Shown here: positions 1-11,512 of the stretch, in pieces
Position numbering within the stretch: the first letter of the stretch is position 1
Layout of the letters: each line of letters starts with the position of its first letter
NCBI GenBank assembly: GCA_025201845.1
Contig: MU603971.1
Location: 1 to 64,000 of the forward strand
Direction of reading: 5' to 3'
Length of the DNA stretch: 64,000 bases
Source of the DNA: Martensiomyces pterosporus
Lineage: Eukaryota > Kickxellomycota > Kickxellomycetes > Kickxellales > Kickxellaceae
The notes under the pieces: generated by a model
The model's database searches: none
What the model was told of the DNA's origin: nothing
The model's input: the letters and a program-made list of their open reading frames with translations, nothing else
Program-made: the position numbers and the translations under genes

Positions 1-86
1 CGTGTGAAAGAGGCGACCCTGAGATCAGTGTATTGTGTGACTGTGTATGCGCAAAACAAGCTGTATAGGAGAAACCGCGTTATTCC

Positions 87-122
<36 letters not shown>

Positions 123-716
123 TGATTTATTTGCCCCTTCGTGGGGTCAGTTGGTATGAGCGGTTATAATTGTGGGAGTTAACTATTAAACGAGGGGTGC
201 GGTTCAAAGACGCGCTTCCTTCGCATCGCCATATGGCTATTGCCATGCATTAAGATCTCGATGAGACGGTACCGCCTGTACCAAGTGCCACCACGATGCA
301 GTGCATTTAAGCAGAACTCTCTTTCCTGTCCGCTACATGTTTTTGGCCATCTAGGGACCAGGGACTAGGGTGTCGCGTTTCCTTTAAAGTGCTTTTCTGT
401 GCTCAGGCGCAGATGGCGTGCATGGCCAGCACTGGGCACGCCTCCTGCTTTTTCCGCCCGTGTCCGCACCAACAAGCCATGCATGGGCGCTTCTGCTGCT
501 TTGTCTGCAGCTGGATAACCCATGCAAGATGCTGCCACCATCTGTTTTGCTGAGCACTCCAGAAATGCGTAAATGCGAGGTTGCCATATTTTTGAAAGGA
601 GGCCACAAATAAGAGTAGAATAGAAAAACAAAAGTAACAGGACATCTAGGTGGAAAGCTGCGTGAGCAAACAGGCAGGCAGGGCAATGGTGAGCGGATTC
701 GCTGGCCCAAGCGCTC
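1..716. other. intergenic, no gene seen
   Basis: No supported gene. Short ORFs here have no recognisable domain or coding character. A GA dinucleotide microsatellite lies at about 89-120. The right part is the 3' flank of the minus-strand Ras gene. Confidence 0.6.
89..120. repeat. (GA)n microsatellite
   Basis: About sixteen uninterrupted GA units directly visible. No function inferred. Confidence 0.95.
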
Positions 717-2304
717 TCAGAGGATCAGGCACGACGACTTTGATTTGGACTTGCGCTTTGATTTGGGCTGTGGCTCCATGCTGCGCTCCAAGGCCATGGA
801 TATCTTTTCGTCAGGGTACGCAAACCCAGTCTTTGCCTGGGTGCCAAGGTTCCCGGTTCCAATGGTGGCGCCGGGCCCAACGAGCTTGATGTCGTCCTTG
901 TTGTACCGCCGCTTGGACTGCTTGTACGCCAGGGGCTGGCCATACCCATCGCTGTCCCTGAGCTCCATGCTGTTTTTGCCTCGGCGCGCTGGCATCTTGC
1001 CCGACCGCCACGTCTTGTCCATTCCAGACGCGCCGATCGCCGAGTTTCTGTTGCCGCTTCGAACAGAGCTCGCAGGGCGGCCGGGACCACCAGCCACCGA
1101 AGTCTCGGACTGCGCGGTGTGCGACACGGGCTGGTTGAAGTGCCTGATTCGCCGCACGCACTGAACAAACACATCATGAACGTTGACGTTCATCTTTGCG
1201 CTGGTCTCGTAGAACCCAGACTGTATCCTGGCTGCCAGCCGGTGCCCCGCAGCCATGTCCACTCGCCGCATGTCGTGCAGGTCAGACTTGTTGCCAACAA
1301 GCACAATGGGCACGACGTCAGAGTCCTTCACGCGCTTGACATGCAGCGCAAGCGACTCGGCTTCAGCCAGCGAAGAGGGCGATGTGATGCTGTACACGAT
1401 GATGAAGCCATGGCCAGACCGCATGTACTGCTCGCGCATGGCGACGTATTCCTCCTGGCCAGCTGTGTCAAGGATGTCCAAGACGTACTCGCGACCATCC
1501 ACCTGGCACACCTTCCGGTAGCTGTCCTCAATCGTTGGGTCGTAGTCGTCGTTGAACCCACCGTTGATAAAGCGCGTTGTAAGCATGGATTTCCCAACCG
1601 CTACATTATTTCCTTTAGTTGCCAACAGTTAAAATTAGAAAAAGGCAGGCATTGGAGGCTGTTAGCAATCAGGATCGATGGCTGATTCGGGCCTGGTGTG
1701 GTGGAGTGCCAAAAACATAAACAAACACCCCGCAGGCACGGATTGCATACAGCCCTTTGTCTCTATGCAAAGAGCGAGTGCACGGGTGTGTGAGTGGCCA
1801 GCAGGTCAGCAGGTGTCAAAACAAAGCGCACAAGCGTCAGGCCCAGTACCCGTGATGCCTTGGCAGGCATGTGCACCAGCCGGCTAAGCAGAAAGCTCTT
1901 GCTCTGGTGGTGGTTAATGGCAATACTGCGCTGGCTTCAGGCCTGCATCGGCAGAATAGCACAGAGCTGGGCCAGCACTCTAAACTCTCCATCGACCAAC
2001 CCCATCGAGGCAGCGGCAGCAGCCTGCGAACAAAAGCCAGGCAAATGGGAGGAGAGGCAAAGCAAAATCGGGGAGACGAGGGGAGAGGCGTGACCATTCA
2101 TCTCCGTACATCATCATCCTGTTTGTTGTCCATTTGTTGCTGCCGTTGTTGCTAATGAACCGCTGGTTGTCGATAGCAGCAAGCGCAGAAACAAGGGCAG
2201 CACAGTGCGGAAAGAGCACAAGCACGCAGTACTAAAAGTGTCGCTAACTTACATCCAGCACCCAGCATCACCAGCTGGTACTCTGGCGAGTAGTTGTGAG
2301 CCAT
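717..2304 (-). CDS. Ras-family small GTPase, prenylated, two exons
   Basis: Exon 1 is 2304-2253 and exon 2 is 1600-717, giving about 311 residues. The long ORF alone lacks an ATG and half of the P-loop. An upstream ATG exon ends GGA T|GTAAGT at 2253/2252, the acceptor is TGTAG|CGG at 1601/1600, and the join gives the G1 motif GAGSVGKS at residues 15-22. Then come switch I YDPTIEDSY with the effector Thr at 40, DTAGQEE, NKSD and ETSAK. A long basic tail of about 120 residues ends in a CAAX box, CLIL; the final Leu favours geranylgeranylation. It should act as a membrane-bound GTP switch. The Ras, Rap and Rsr1/Bud1 subfamilies cannot be separated by eye. The intron is about 652 nt, long for this window. 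Confidence 0.9.
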
Positions 2305-3750
2305 GTCTAGCTAGCTATCGAGCAATCGTTTGTCGTTGGTTTCGCAGCCCAGACCGCAGCTCTGTTTCCACAGGAGGTTCAGAGGCGTAATATCAGTGCG
2401 CTGCTCGCTGCTTGTGCAACCTCGGTGCCAAACAGGGGGTGTTCTATAGCTCGCCTGCTGCTTGCGCCCTCTGTTTTTCAGCGGACCTACTGGCTTGTGT
2501 GGAGTGATGGTCTCCCTTGAGATAGGAGTAGCGTTTTGTGTACCGCGGGGTGGTTTCCTCGCCGTTCGTGTGCCTGCCTGCGAGTGAGGTGTGCAGCAGC
2601 GGAAATACAAGTGAAAAGAAGCGCACGAGTGGCGGGGACAGCAGCGCTGGGGAGGGGGGATGGAGGGGGATGGAGGAGCGTGCTGGGGCGCTGTGGCCAA
2701 GGAGATTTGCGTATTGCGTGTGCGAGCAGAGGAGAAATAAAACAAGGTATCAGAGTAAGCAGAAGAGAGAAGAATCGGCGGAGAGGCAGCGGTGGTGGGG
2801 GAGGAAAAGGAGGGGGAGGTGGGCGGGCTGCTGTTTTGGCAATTGCGCCTGCCAGCTTGCCAGCCTGCCAGCCGGCCAGCAGCTTCCGAAAGCAGGATTG
2901 ACAGCGCTCGCATACAGCGGGCTCCCTTCTTTGCGCGCGCTCTTTCTGGGGCCAGCCCTCGCTCCCCCTACCGGCCTGTGACTGTGCCAAATGCCATGCT
3001 TTCTGCACGCCTCAAGGAGCTCCCCCGCCCGCCTGCCCACCCGCCCATTGGCAGTGGAATCGCAAAGGTTCATTCTGGCGGGCTGCCTGCCATTTGCGTG
3101 TACGTTGTCGATCCCCACTTAATATGCGTTATCTTCTGCGCTCCCCGCTGCCCTCTTGCGTCCTTGGCGCACGCCGACCCGCCGCCGAAGAGAAACGCTG
3201 CCTCAGACCACATAGCACGCATTTTGCACAGCAAGCGCCAATCCCTGCGCTTTCCGCCACATCTTTGATGTTCTATTTGCGGCCATCAGTCTATTTATAA
3301 GTGCGCTCTCCTTGGCTTCTTAAGGCCTTTTGGAAAAGAACAACCTGCCGTCCACGCAGATGCAGATTTCCCAGGAGCACCCACCCCGGCGCTTGTGCAA
3401 CGCCAGGCCAAAGCAGCGTTTGCAGAAATGGACATGTCAAACTGCACCGATTTCAGCGGGCAGCTCTGTCTTTGTAATCTGCTTCTTTCAGGGCAGGCAA
3501 AAACAGGAATTTGCGGCCAGTGCGCCAGAGCCCAACCAGCAGCAGTCCATTTGCACAATCGGTGTCTCCCACAAAGCCAATCTCCATACCACAGCCACCG
3601 AGACGATGCGCTTGTCTGCCTGCTTGTTTTAATATAAAGCACAAAAGGATCGGAAATTGCTATAACAAACGCGGTTACTGTTGCTGCACAGCGCTCTACT
3701 GCACAGCAGTCCCACGAGAAAACCCACAGAGCCAGACCGCCTTCCGCTGC
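2305..3750. other. intergenic, promoter of the Ras gene and 3' flank of the LRR gene
   Basis: About 1.4 kb with no supportable gene on either strand. Short ORFs overlap in all frames and share no domain. It holds imprecise GCCAGC-type repeats near 2850-2882 and a TATTTATAA-like element near 3292. Confidence 0.55.
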
Positions 3751-6700
3751 TCAGTGGTCATTGCACTTGATTCCGTCCAGTGTCTCCAGCTGGGGGAACA
3801 TCGACTTGGCCGCTCTCCGGTAAACCATGCGTCTATAGGAAATACTCTGCTGCTGCGTTTGGTTTACATGCGACCAGAACGCTGCGTCTCGCCTGCGCCA
3901 CGCTGCCTCGTCAACACGCACTGGCGGGGGTCCACCGCTGCCGTTGGCGCACTGTGTCATTGTGCTGCTCCTTGACCGCCAGCCGGGGCCTGCCATTGCA
4001 TCCACATCTCCAAACACTCGCTGCGAAGATGCCTCTGGAGAGTACAGTCCGTCTGACGGCAGGACAAGCGTCGAGTGCGGAGCTGGGGCATAGAGATCGT
4101 TGGTGCCCTGGTTGAATCTCAGATCGAGGACTTTGAGCCGCTTCAGGTTCTTGAGCGATTGAAGCGTCCTGATCTCATCAGCCGCATCACCCCAAGCGCT
4201 GCTGTTGCCGCCTCCGCTCCCAGACATGATCTGGCTTTCGCTCAGCTCGTAGTCGATCTCAGGGAATGCCTCCAGGCCACCAGACGCTGGCCGCTTCCCA
4301 GCCACCGGAGCTTTGGGCAGCTCCTCGACGACCTGCGCGTGCCCAGCTTTGCTAAATGGCACTGCACGGCACATGAGGCTCACCAGCGACATGAGTTTTG
4401 GCAGTGGCCCCATGTCTGCCAGGTCAGGGTTGTTGCAAATGTCGAGCTGCTCCAGGTGCGGCAGCGCCTCTGCCATGTTCGACGGCAGGAAGCGAAGCCC
4501 CGCGTTGCGCAGCACCAGCTGCCGCAGATGTCGCATTGGCGGCAAAAGCTGCGGAAGCAGCAGACGTGTGTCTGGCGCATAAACGTTCTTTGCATTCGGG
4601 ATGCATCCGAAATCAATCACAAGTTCTGGCTGAGTCGCATTGCCACGCAGCGAAAGATTGAACAGCGACGGCCAAGCTGCTGCTGAGGGCGATGTGCTGC
4701 TGCTGCTCGTCGACCGCGCCAGGTGCTTTATGCTGCACGTGTCCAGGTAAAGGGTCTTCAGGCTGGGGAACTTCTCGGCCCACGCGTGCACGTCGATGAC
4801 TCCGCCGTCCTTCCTCAGCACATGTGGGTTCTCTGAGAGCTTCAGCTCGCGAACAGCAAATGCTGGAGGCCACTGCAGCTCAACACACGACAGATCGTTC
4901 TTCACCAGGTTGATAGACGCAAGCCGCTCAAATTCGGCAATGTTGGCCGGCAGTACCCGCAGTCTGTTGTTGAACAGGTCGATGGTGTCCAGCAGCGGTA
5001 CCTCGCTGGGATCCAGGTCAAAGTCAGTCACATAGTTATCTCGCAGCCGAAGCAGCGCCAGCTTTCGACACCTGCGAAGCCCGCCCAGCGACTCCATCCG
5101 GTTACGGCTCAGTACCAGCACGCGCAGATGCGTGAGCCCCGAAAACACGCTAATGTCGGAAATCTCATTCGAGCTCAAATCCACGTTCTCCAAATGCGGC
5201 AGCTCGCTCGCAAACCTGAACTTGTTCTTGTCTGACGCGCTGAACCGGATCCAGTTCGACGATGCTGTGAGGTTCACCAGCGTCATCGGCAGCCCTGAAA
5301 GCCCCTGCAGCTTGTTTCGGTCCAGGTAGATAGACTCTAGGTGCGACGCTGTTTGCGAGAGCCCCTCGAGGTTCCGAATCCCAGAGCCAGCAAGGTTCAG
5401 CTCCACAGTCCCGTCTGGAGAAGCGGTTGGCGTCATCAGTCTATGTACAATCGACCCCAGCGCCTCATCCTCGCTGCCCCTGCGGCTCCGCAGTGTAGAC
5501 TCCCTTCTCGACACGCCCTTCCGCTCGACCATCTCGCGCACAGCCCTGTGTTGGTTGCTCGCCGGCGACACAAGCCCCGTGCCATACGAGTCGTGTCCGT
5601 CCTCTTTCTCGGTAGGGAGCGGCTGGGGGAACGCCGACGTGTGGGAGTGTGTCGATATCGACGACCGTGCCGAGGAAGGCACCTTTGCCATAGTCTGCTG
5701 CGAGTCTAAATGTGCGCTGGTTGGGGACCTCGTCAGCGGGGATCCAGCTGCCGACAAGTGCGCTAGGTCGTCTATGTGAACCCATTCGCCTATTTCCTTA
5801 TCCAGCACCATATCTCCAATGCGGTCAGGCAGGGGGACGTCAAAGTCCTTGGGCGTGAGAAGCTGCGCGCTTCCATCGCTTGCCTTCCGCCCATGCAGAG
5901 CGGCCGCGCTTTCGGGCAGTTTTGTGGCTCCGTACAGTGTTGTTGATGCCGGTCTGATCAGCCCAGCGCCGATCTGGCTGGCTGCCACTTGGTGGCTGAG
6001 GGGCAGCTGTCTTCGGCGCGGCTGTACATTGTGCTGCATCCGCTGTGGGCCACGGGTGGACTGCTGGTGCTGCTGCTGTCCCTCATCGAGGCTGTTCCAT
6101 GTGAATGCCCGCGGGCGACTGCCGCCCGGAATCACCGTATTGTCGTCGTTAGGCGGCGAGCGGCCGGCAACAGGGTGCACGGTCGACGGAGGAAGCCGCT
6201 GCATCATCGACATCGGCCGCTTGCTGCTGCTGCTGCTAAGTGCTGGTGAGTGGGGGTCAAACGGCGTTGTAGGCTGTGATCTACGTGCCGCCTTGTCCAG
6301 CACTTCCTGCCTCAGCATAGGCCCTGCTGTTTGCTGGCGCTGGCCGGGTCCTATGGATGAGTGGATCGGCGAGAAGCTGTGCTCGTTTGGCATTACTTCG
6401 TACATTGTGGCTGGGCGATGGCCAAGCCGTCGGTCAACGATCCCAGCACCTCTCCGCGACGCGTGCGGAAGCTGCGGAGGCAGTGCCGATGGGCCGCCTA
6501 TGGGGGGTGCGCCGCCACGCGTGCGGTCTGCGGCACCTGGATTGGCGCTTCTTGCGGGTTTCTCTGGAAGCGGCTTCCTGTGCATGCTGGCAGTCGATGA
6601 GGCAGTCGAGGATAATGACTGCCTAGACGGTGTGCCCAGGTGCGGAGAGCTGGGAATCGGCGGCAGCCGCTGGTTCCCCCGCTGTGAGCCATGCAGACTC

Positions 6701-7338
6701 AGGTTGCTCAGCGTCAGCAGCGGTATGCCGCCAGCAGAGTAGGGCAAGGCACTGGTGGGGTACCCAGTGATCTGGCTCTGCATGCTCGCATGGGATGTCA
6801 CAGTTTCGGGCGGGGACGTGGGTGTTACCAGGGAGCTGTTCCTAACAGCCGTGATTGCCGGCGCGCCTTGCATGCGTTGGCCATTGGTGCCGTCATGTGG
6901 AGAGGGGTTGCTGCCATTAGACAGCAGCTGCTTGAGCGTGTTCCCCTGCTCGCCCATTGTGTTGCTGCTCATGCCATCCGAGTTGCGGCTGCCATTCCTC
7001 CACAGCATCCCCGTGATAGACGCCGATGCTCGCGTGTCGCTGTTGCTGTCGCCGGCCGAGGGGCTGCGCTGGAACATCAGCTCGATGGACAGCGGGCTGA
7101 ACATGTGGTTGATTTCGGATGCTGGTATTGGGAACCCGCGATTCCTTGCGCCGCTGTCGCTTGAGCCTGTGTTGGCGGCGGCAGCGTTTACAATAAACGT
7201 TCCTCCGTCGTCGACAAGCTCGTCGCTGTTGCTGCTGCTGCTGCCGCTGTTGTTGTTGGTATAGTGGTCGTTAGAGCCAGCATTGTTGGTGGTGGGCACT
7301 GTGCCCCTGGCACTGTCTGTGCCCATCGAGTCCATCAT
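3751..7338 (-). CDS. leucine-rich-repeat scaffold protein, Cdc11/Nud1-like
   Basis: The ORF extends to 7359 only through a TTG; the first ATG is at 7338, giving about 1195 residues. The N-terminal half is Ser/Pro/Asn-rich and disordered. From about residue 640 to the end there are repeated LxxLxxLxLxxN units. The C-terminal cap contains LKVLDLRFN, then FWSHVNQ, a YRRMVYRRA segment and LETLDGI. Disordered N-terminus plus C-terminal LRRs with this cap is the arrangement of the spindle-pole scaffolds Cdc11 (fission yeast) and Nud1 (budding yeast), which organise septation/mitotic-exit signalling. That assignment is inference; another LRR protein remains possible. TTGCAG just before the ATG could be a splice acceptor, so a short upstream exon is not excluded. 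It is divergent from the Bir1 gene. Confidence 0.75.
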   Translation of the reverse strand: MMDSMGTDSARGTVPTTNNAGSNDHYTNNNSGSSSSNSDELVDDGGTFIVNAAAANTGSSDSGARNRGFPIPASEINHMFSPLSIELMFQRSPSAGDSNSDTRASASITGMLWRNGSRNSDGMSSNTMGEQGNTLKQLLSNGSNPSPHDGTNGQRMQGAPAITAVRNSSLVTPTSPPETVTSHASMQSQITGYPTSALPYSAGGIPLLTLSNLSLHGSQRGNQRLPPIPSSPHLGTPSRQSLSSTASSTASMHRKPLPEKPARSANPGAADRTRGGAPPIGGPSALPPQLPHASRRGAGIVDRRLGHRPATMYEVMPNEHSFSPIHSSIGPGQRQQTAGPMLRQEVLDKAARRSQPTTPFDPHSPALSSSSSKRPMSMMQRLPPSTVHPVAGRSPPNDDNTVIPGGSRPRAFTWNSLDEGQQQHQQSTRGPQRMQHNVQPRRRQLPLSHQVAASQIGAGLIRPASTTLYGATKLPESAAALHGRKASDGSAQLLTPKDFDVPLPDRIGDMVLDKEIGEWVHIDDLAHLSAAGSPLTRSPTSAHLDSQQTMAKVPSSARSSISTHSHTSAFPQPLPTEKEDGHDSYGTGLVSPASNQHRAVREMVERKGVSRRESTLRSRRGSEDEALGSIVHRLMTPTASPDGTVELNLAGSGIRNLEGLSQTASHLESIYLDRNKLQGLSGLPMTLVNLTASSNWIRFSASDKNKFRFASELPHLENVDLSSNEISDISVFSGLTHLRVLVLSRNRMESLGGLRRCRKLALLRLRDNYVTDFDLDPSEVPLLDTIDLFNNRLRVLPANIAEFERLASINLVKNDLSCVELQWPPAFAVRELKLSENPHVLRKDGGVIDVHAWAEKFPSLKTLYLDTCSIKHLARSTSSSSTSPSAAAWPSLFNLSLRGNATQPELVIDFGCIPNAKNVYAPDTRLLLPQLLPPMRHLRQLVLRNAGLRFLPSNMAEALPHLEQLDICNNPDLADMGPLPKLMSLVSLMCRAVPFSKAGHAQVVEELPKAPVAGKRPASGGLEAFPEIDYELSESQIMSGSGGGNSSAWGDAADEIRTLQSLKNLKRLKVLDLRFNQGTNDLYAPAPHSTLVLPSDGLYSPEASSQRVFGDVDAMAGPGWRSRSSTMTQCANGSGGPPPVRVDEAAWRRRDAAFWSHVNQTQQQSISYRRMVYRRAAKSMFPQLETLDGIKCNDH

Positions 7339-8963
7339 GTCTGCAAGTTTCGCTTGCAAGAATGGTGTCTTCTGAGTATCTGTGCTTGTGCGCTTGGACG
7401 ATTGTGGCGTTTAGAGTTTCTCTTGTTCCCGGTTACCCACACGCAGGCCACACGCACGCTTTGGCGATAGCGAGGGCAAGAGGCGGATACTTGCGCAGCG
7501 AGGAGCGCGGTAAGAGTAAATAAAGAGCCGACAAGGGCGTGAATTCGAGAGCAAAAGAGCAGAAGTGAAAAGCGAAATAAGATAAACACAACGCCGCGGG
7601 GCCACAGCACGCAGCTTTGAAGGGCAGGAAGAAGAAGAAAAAAAAAAAGCGAGCTGGCGTGTCTGCTATTACTGCTGCTGCTGCTGTTTTGTTTTCGATA
7701 CTGCTGGTGGGAAGCTGGGCGTTTCCTTTTTCTGCGATTAGCAGTAAACAAAGCAACCACAAAGAAGAAAATCACCGGAAGGGAATGTGCGAGCAGGCTT
7801 GGGTTAGACGAGCAGGCGTGCCAGCCAAAGACACTTGGGTTACATTCAAGAAAAATGCCAGAAAGAAAGCGGTCTCGCCTGTTTTTCTAGAGCAGATGCG
7901 TGTGCCGAGTGCGGGTGGGAGGGGGATAAGCGAGACGCTTGCATCCGGCGTTCAGGCAAAGGAAGTGGAGACTGGCTCGGCGCCTTATCGTAAACAACAA
8001 TACGCTGTGTAAGAATGCCAATAAATTAAAGAAGCAGCTCTCCCCTGCAAGATGGAAGTAGTAGCGGCGGAAGAAGAGGAAGACGGCGGAGGAAGTGAAG
8101 AAAAGAAAGGATGACGCTCACATGGCATTGGAAAGGGCTGTGCACTTCTTGCATGCTTTATTTAAATGTACAATAAATACTATTGTGATATTGTGTGCGT
8201 AAACGACGTACATGAGGCGACTGCAATAGTGCAAGCGAGCAGACGTGCCCTGGATGCGAAATCAACGCGCGCTCAGCATGCACAGCTGCATTTCGCCAGC
8301 AGACGCTGGCACACCAGCACACAGCAACCACGCCTACGCCTAACCGCCTGGCATCCTCCTCAGTGCAGTTATCTTTGGGTGCTCCTAACTCGTAGCTCGG
8401 CATTCCGCTTCTGCGTTACGGATTGGCAGCATCATCGACGTATTGCGCACGTACACACTCCGCCCAGCCGAACCTTACGCCGCGGCTGGGAGAGAAAGAA
8501 GGCAATAAACAGAGTTGACATTTCCCAGCACGATTGTGCAGCCTTCCACTCATTTTGAGCCATCAATTGTCGGCACAACTGAAGCTCAGCCTGTCCGCCT
8601 CCTCCGCCTTGTCACAGCGCCTGCTGCAGCAGATGCGACAGAACAATGCCAGAAGCCATGGCAGCAGAGCGCAGCGTATGCAGTGTCACATTCCAACAAT
8701 CACCGCAGCCAGCTGGCAAGCCATTCACACAAGATTGATGGATTCACCGGGCCTCCGTGTCGAGTTGAGTCGCCACCGAGCTCCATGTCGCCACGTTTGT
8801 TTACCGTTCCATCCTGCCCGTGCCCCGCTGTGTTTACTTTTATTCCATTTCCTTTCTCTTTTTCTGCATTTCGCCTCGCTATCTGTTTTTCGGCACCTCT
8901 TTTTTTTTTTGGCCATATACACTGTGGGACACATATCTACCAGGACACCCAGCAGCGACAGCA
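7339..8963. other. divergent intergenic region between the LRR and Bir1 genes
   Basis: About 1.6 kb without a supportable gene. It should hold both promoters. There is an A-rich tract near 7636-7650, a pyrimidine-rich stretch with a T tract near 8900, and a TTTATTTAAATG element near 8158. Confidence 0.55.
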
Positions 8964-11512
8964 ATGAGGCAGGCACCCAGCGTCGATACACTCAAGCAGC
9001 GCAAAGACACCTTCCTCCGGCGCGGCCGGTTCCGCTGGCCCTACATCAAATACAGCTCCTACCTCGCACAGCCCGACACACTGGCAGCGGCCGGGTTCTC
9101 CTTCAACCCCGTGAAGGATGCGCCGGACAATGTGCAGTGCTTCCACTGCGGGTTCGAGCTCACAGGCTGGGAGCCCACGGACGACCCGTTTTCGGAGCAC
9201 TACAGCCACCAGCCCAGCTGCAAGTACGCCCAGCTACACTGCCAGACACGCGCTTCTAAACAAGGCGGGAATATCGAGTGGGTTGGGTGGCCGCTGGAAG
9301 CAGACCAGGGCCTGGCACCAGATGAGATGGAGAAAGAAAGGGAAAAGATGACAAGGATGAGAGGCGACCAACAAACGAGGAAGGCTACTTTTGAGAGGGG
9401 CGCCTGGCCGCATGCTGGACGGATGGACTGGAACGTTACGCCGGAGAGACTGTCAAAAGCCGGGTTCTACTTTACGCCGGAGTGGCCAGGGGATGACACG
9501 GCTACCTGTGCCTTTTGCGGGTATGCATTGGCAGAGTGGGAGCCGGAGGACGACCCGAATGCAGAGCATGCCAGGCGAGCGCCAGACTGTTTGTTCTTTA
9601 AGCTGGGCGCTGCCGAGCCTGTGCAGGAAAGCAATGGCAAGGAAATGACCCAGAAGCGTACAGGCAAGCGTGTGTCGGACGCAGTGACTGTTGATGATTC
9701 AGAAGCGGACGATGGCGACACGGACTCTTCGCAGACCTCAAAGCGGCAGCGTCTGGGCAACGCCACCGAAGGGGACGGGACTGCTGAAGAACAAAGCGAA
9801 CTGGAGAGCGAGGGAGAGAGCGAAGAAGAGAGCGAGGGCCAAGAGCAGGATGGAGGCAACGGCGAATACGTGGGATCTGAGGCTGAAGGTGACAAGGACG
9901 ACTCAAGTGGCGATGAGCAGATTCCCGAAACAGCCAACACAAGCCTTGCTGTTGACGATGACAATGACGATGCCGACGGAGAAGAGGAAGAAGAGGAAGA
10001 AGAGGAAGAAGAGGAGGAAGAGGAGGAAGAGGAGGAAGAGGAGGAAGAGGAGGAAGAGGAGGAAGAGACCCACCTACCTCAAGTCAGTGCTGAAGCATGC
10101 TCCGAAAAGCAAGACAGCGATGGCCAAGACCAACCGGAGGAGGATAGCGACATGATGGTTTCTATGAGCAAGCAGACCAGCGCCGAGACAGACGCAAGTA
10201 TGAGCGAGAGCACCAGCGAGGCCCAGCTACCAAGCACACAAACACCAGCATCGCCATCCGACNNNNNNNNNNNNNNNNNNNNNNNNNNNNNNNNNNNNNN
10301 NNNNNNNNNNNNNNNNNNNNNNNNNNNNNNNNNNNNNNNNNNNNNNNNNNNNNNNNNNNNNNNNNNNNNNNNNNNNNNNNNNNNNNNNNNNNNNNNNNNN
10401 NNNNNNNNNNNNNNNNNNNNNNNNNNNTGGCAGAGTGGGAGCCGGAGGACGACCCGAATGCAGAGCATGCCAGGCGAGCGCCAGACTGTTTGTTCTTTAA
10501 GCTGGGCGCTGCCGAGCCTGTGCAGGAAAGCAATGGCAAGGAAATGGCCCAGAGGCGTACAGGCAAGCGTGTGTCGGACGCAGTGACTGTTGATGATTCA
10601 GAAGCGGACGATGGCGACACGGACTCTTCGCAGACCTCAAAGCGGCAGCGTCTGGGCAACGCCACCGAAGGGGACGGGACTGCTGAAGAACAAAGCGAAC
10701 TGGAGAGCGAGGGAGAGAGCGAAGAAGAGAGCGAGGGCCAAGAGCAGGATGGAGGCAACGGCGAATACGTGGGATCTGAGGCTGAAGGTGACAAGGACGA
10801 CTCAAGTGGCGATGAGCAGATTCCCGAAACAGCCAACACAAGCCTTGCTGTTGACGATGACAATGACGATGCCGACGGAGAAGAGGAAGAAGAGGAAGAA
10901 GAGGAAGAAGAGGAGGAAGAGGAGGAAGAGGAGGAAGAGGAGGAAGAGGAGGAAGAGGAGGAAGAGACCCACCTACCTCAAGTCAGTGCTGAAGCATGCT
11001 CCGAAAAGCAAGACAGCGATGGCCAAGACCAACCGGAGGAGGATAGCGACATGATGGTTTCTATGAGCAAGCAGACCAGCGCCGAGACAGACGCAAGTAT
11101 GAGCGAGAGCACCAGCGAGGCCCAGCTACCAAGCACACAAACACCAGCATCGCCATCCGACATGCAGATATACGATTCGGTGGAAGAGGAAGCGCATGAA
11201 GAAGCTACACAGCAAACACAGCAGTCAACGCAGGTTGACGACAGTGCAGCACCGCCCGACTCTATCGTCGACCAGGCACAGGCCAGCAGCGGTAGCCCGC
11301 TGGCCCTTGCTGACACGGATGATGCAGAGGTCGGGGAAGCGTGGGAGCTGACTGAGGAGGAGGAGGGCATGACGGTGGAGGAGTTCATTCGTGCCTGCTG
11401 TAACCAAAAGGTGGCGTCGCTGGAAGCGTCGGCCGCACAGATGATCAGCTCGTTCATGCAGCGAGCCGAAGATACGCGCGACCGCATCGATAGTGTTTCC
11501 TGGCAACATTGA
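8964..11512 (+). CDS. bir1: BIR-domain protein Bir1/survivin-like, interrupted by an assembly gap
   Basis: The ATG at 8964 precedes two BIR domains. BIR1 is about residues 14-92, with CFHC, the GWEP/DDPFSEH segment and a final Cys. BIR2 is about residues 150-215, with CAFC, WEPEDDP, AEH and a final Cys. Then follow a long acidic linker with a pure Glu tract and a conserved-looking C-terminus (TVEEFIRACC to QRAEDTRDRI). Two BIRs plus a long acidic tail is the fungal Bir1 layout, the chromosomal passenger complex subunit that takes Aurora kinase and INCENP to centromeres. N's fill 10263-10427 and 9529-10262 is repeated at 10428-11161, so the frame breaks in this assembly. Removing one copy (899 nt) gives an intact reading frame of about 549 residues. 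Confidence 0.88.
9529..10262. repeat. left copy of the sequence flanking gap 1 (probable allele)
   Basis: This 734-bp stretch recurs at 10428-11161 (offset 899). The copies differ at least at 9648 and 9655 (A versus G), both amino-acid changing (Thr/Ala and Lys/Arg). Confidence 0.95.
10263..10427. other. assembly gap, 165 N
   Basis: A run of N inside the Bir1 gene. Both flanks carry the same 734-bp sequence, so it probably represents no missing biology. Confidence 0.98.
10428..11161. repeat. right copy of the sequence flanking gap 1 (probable allele)
   Basis: Near-identical to 9529-10262. It then continues into the unique 3' end of the Bir1 gene. Confidence 0.95.

Noticed and set aside
89..120. 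GA repeat as a regulatory GAGA element
   Set aside because: A simple microsatellite with no adjacent gene start to support a role.
9529..11161. Real tandem duplication of part of Bir1
   Set aside because: The copies meet at an N gap, the right copy joins the only 3' end, and one copy alone gives an intact frame; allele separation is simpler.
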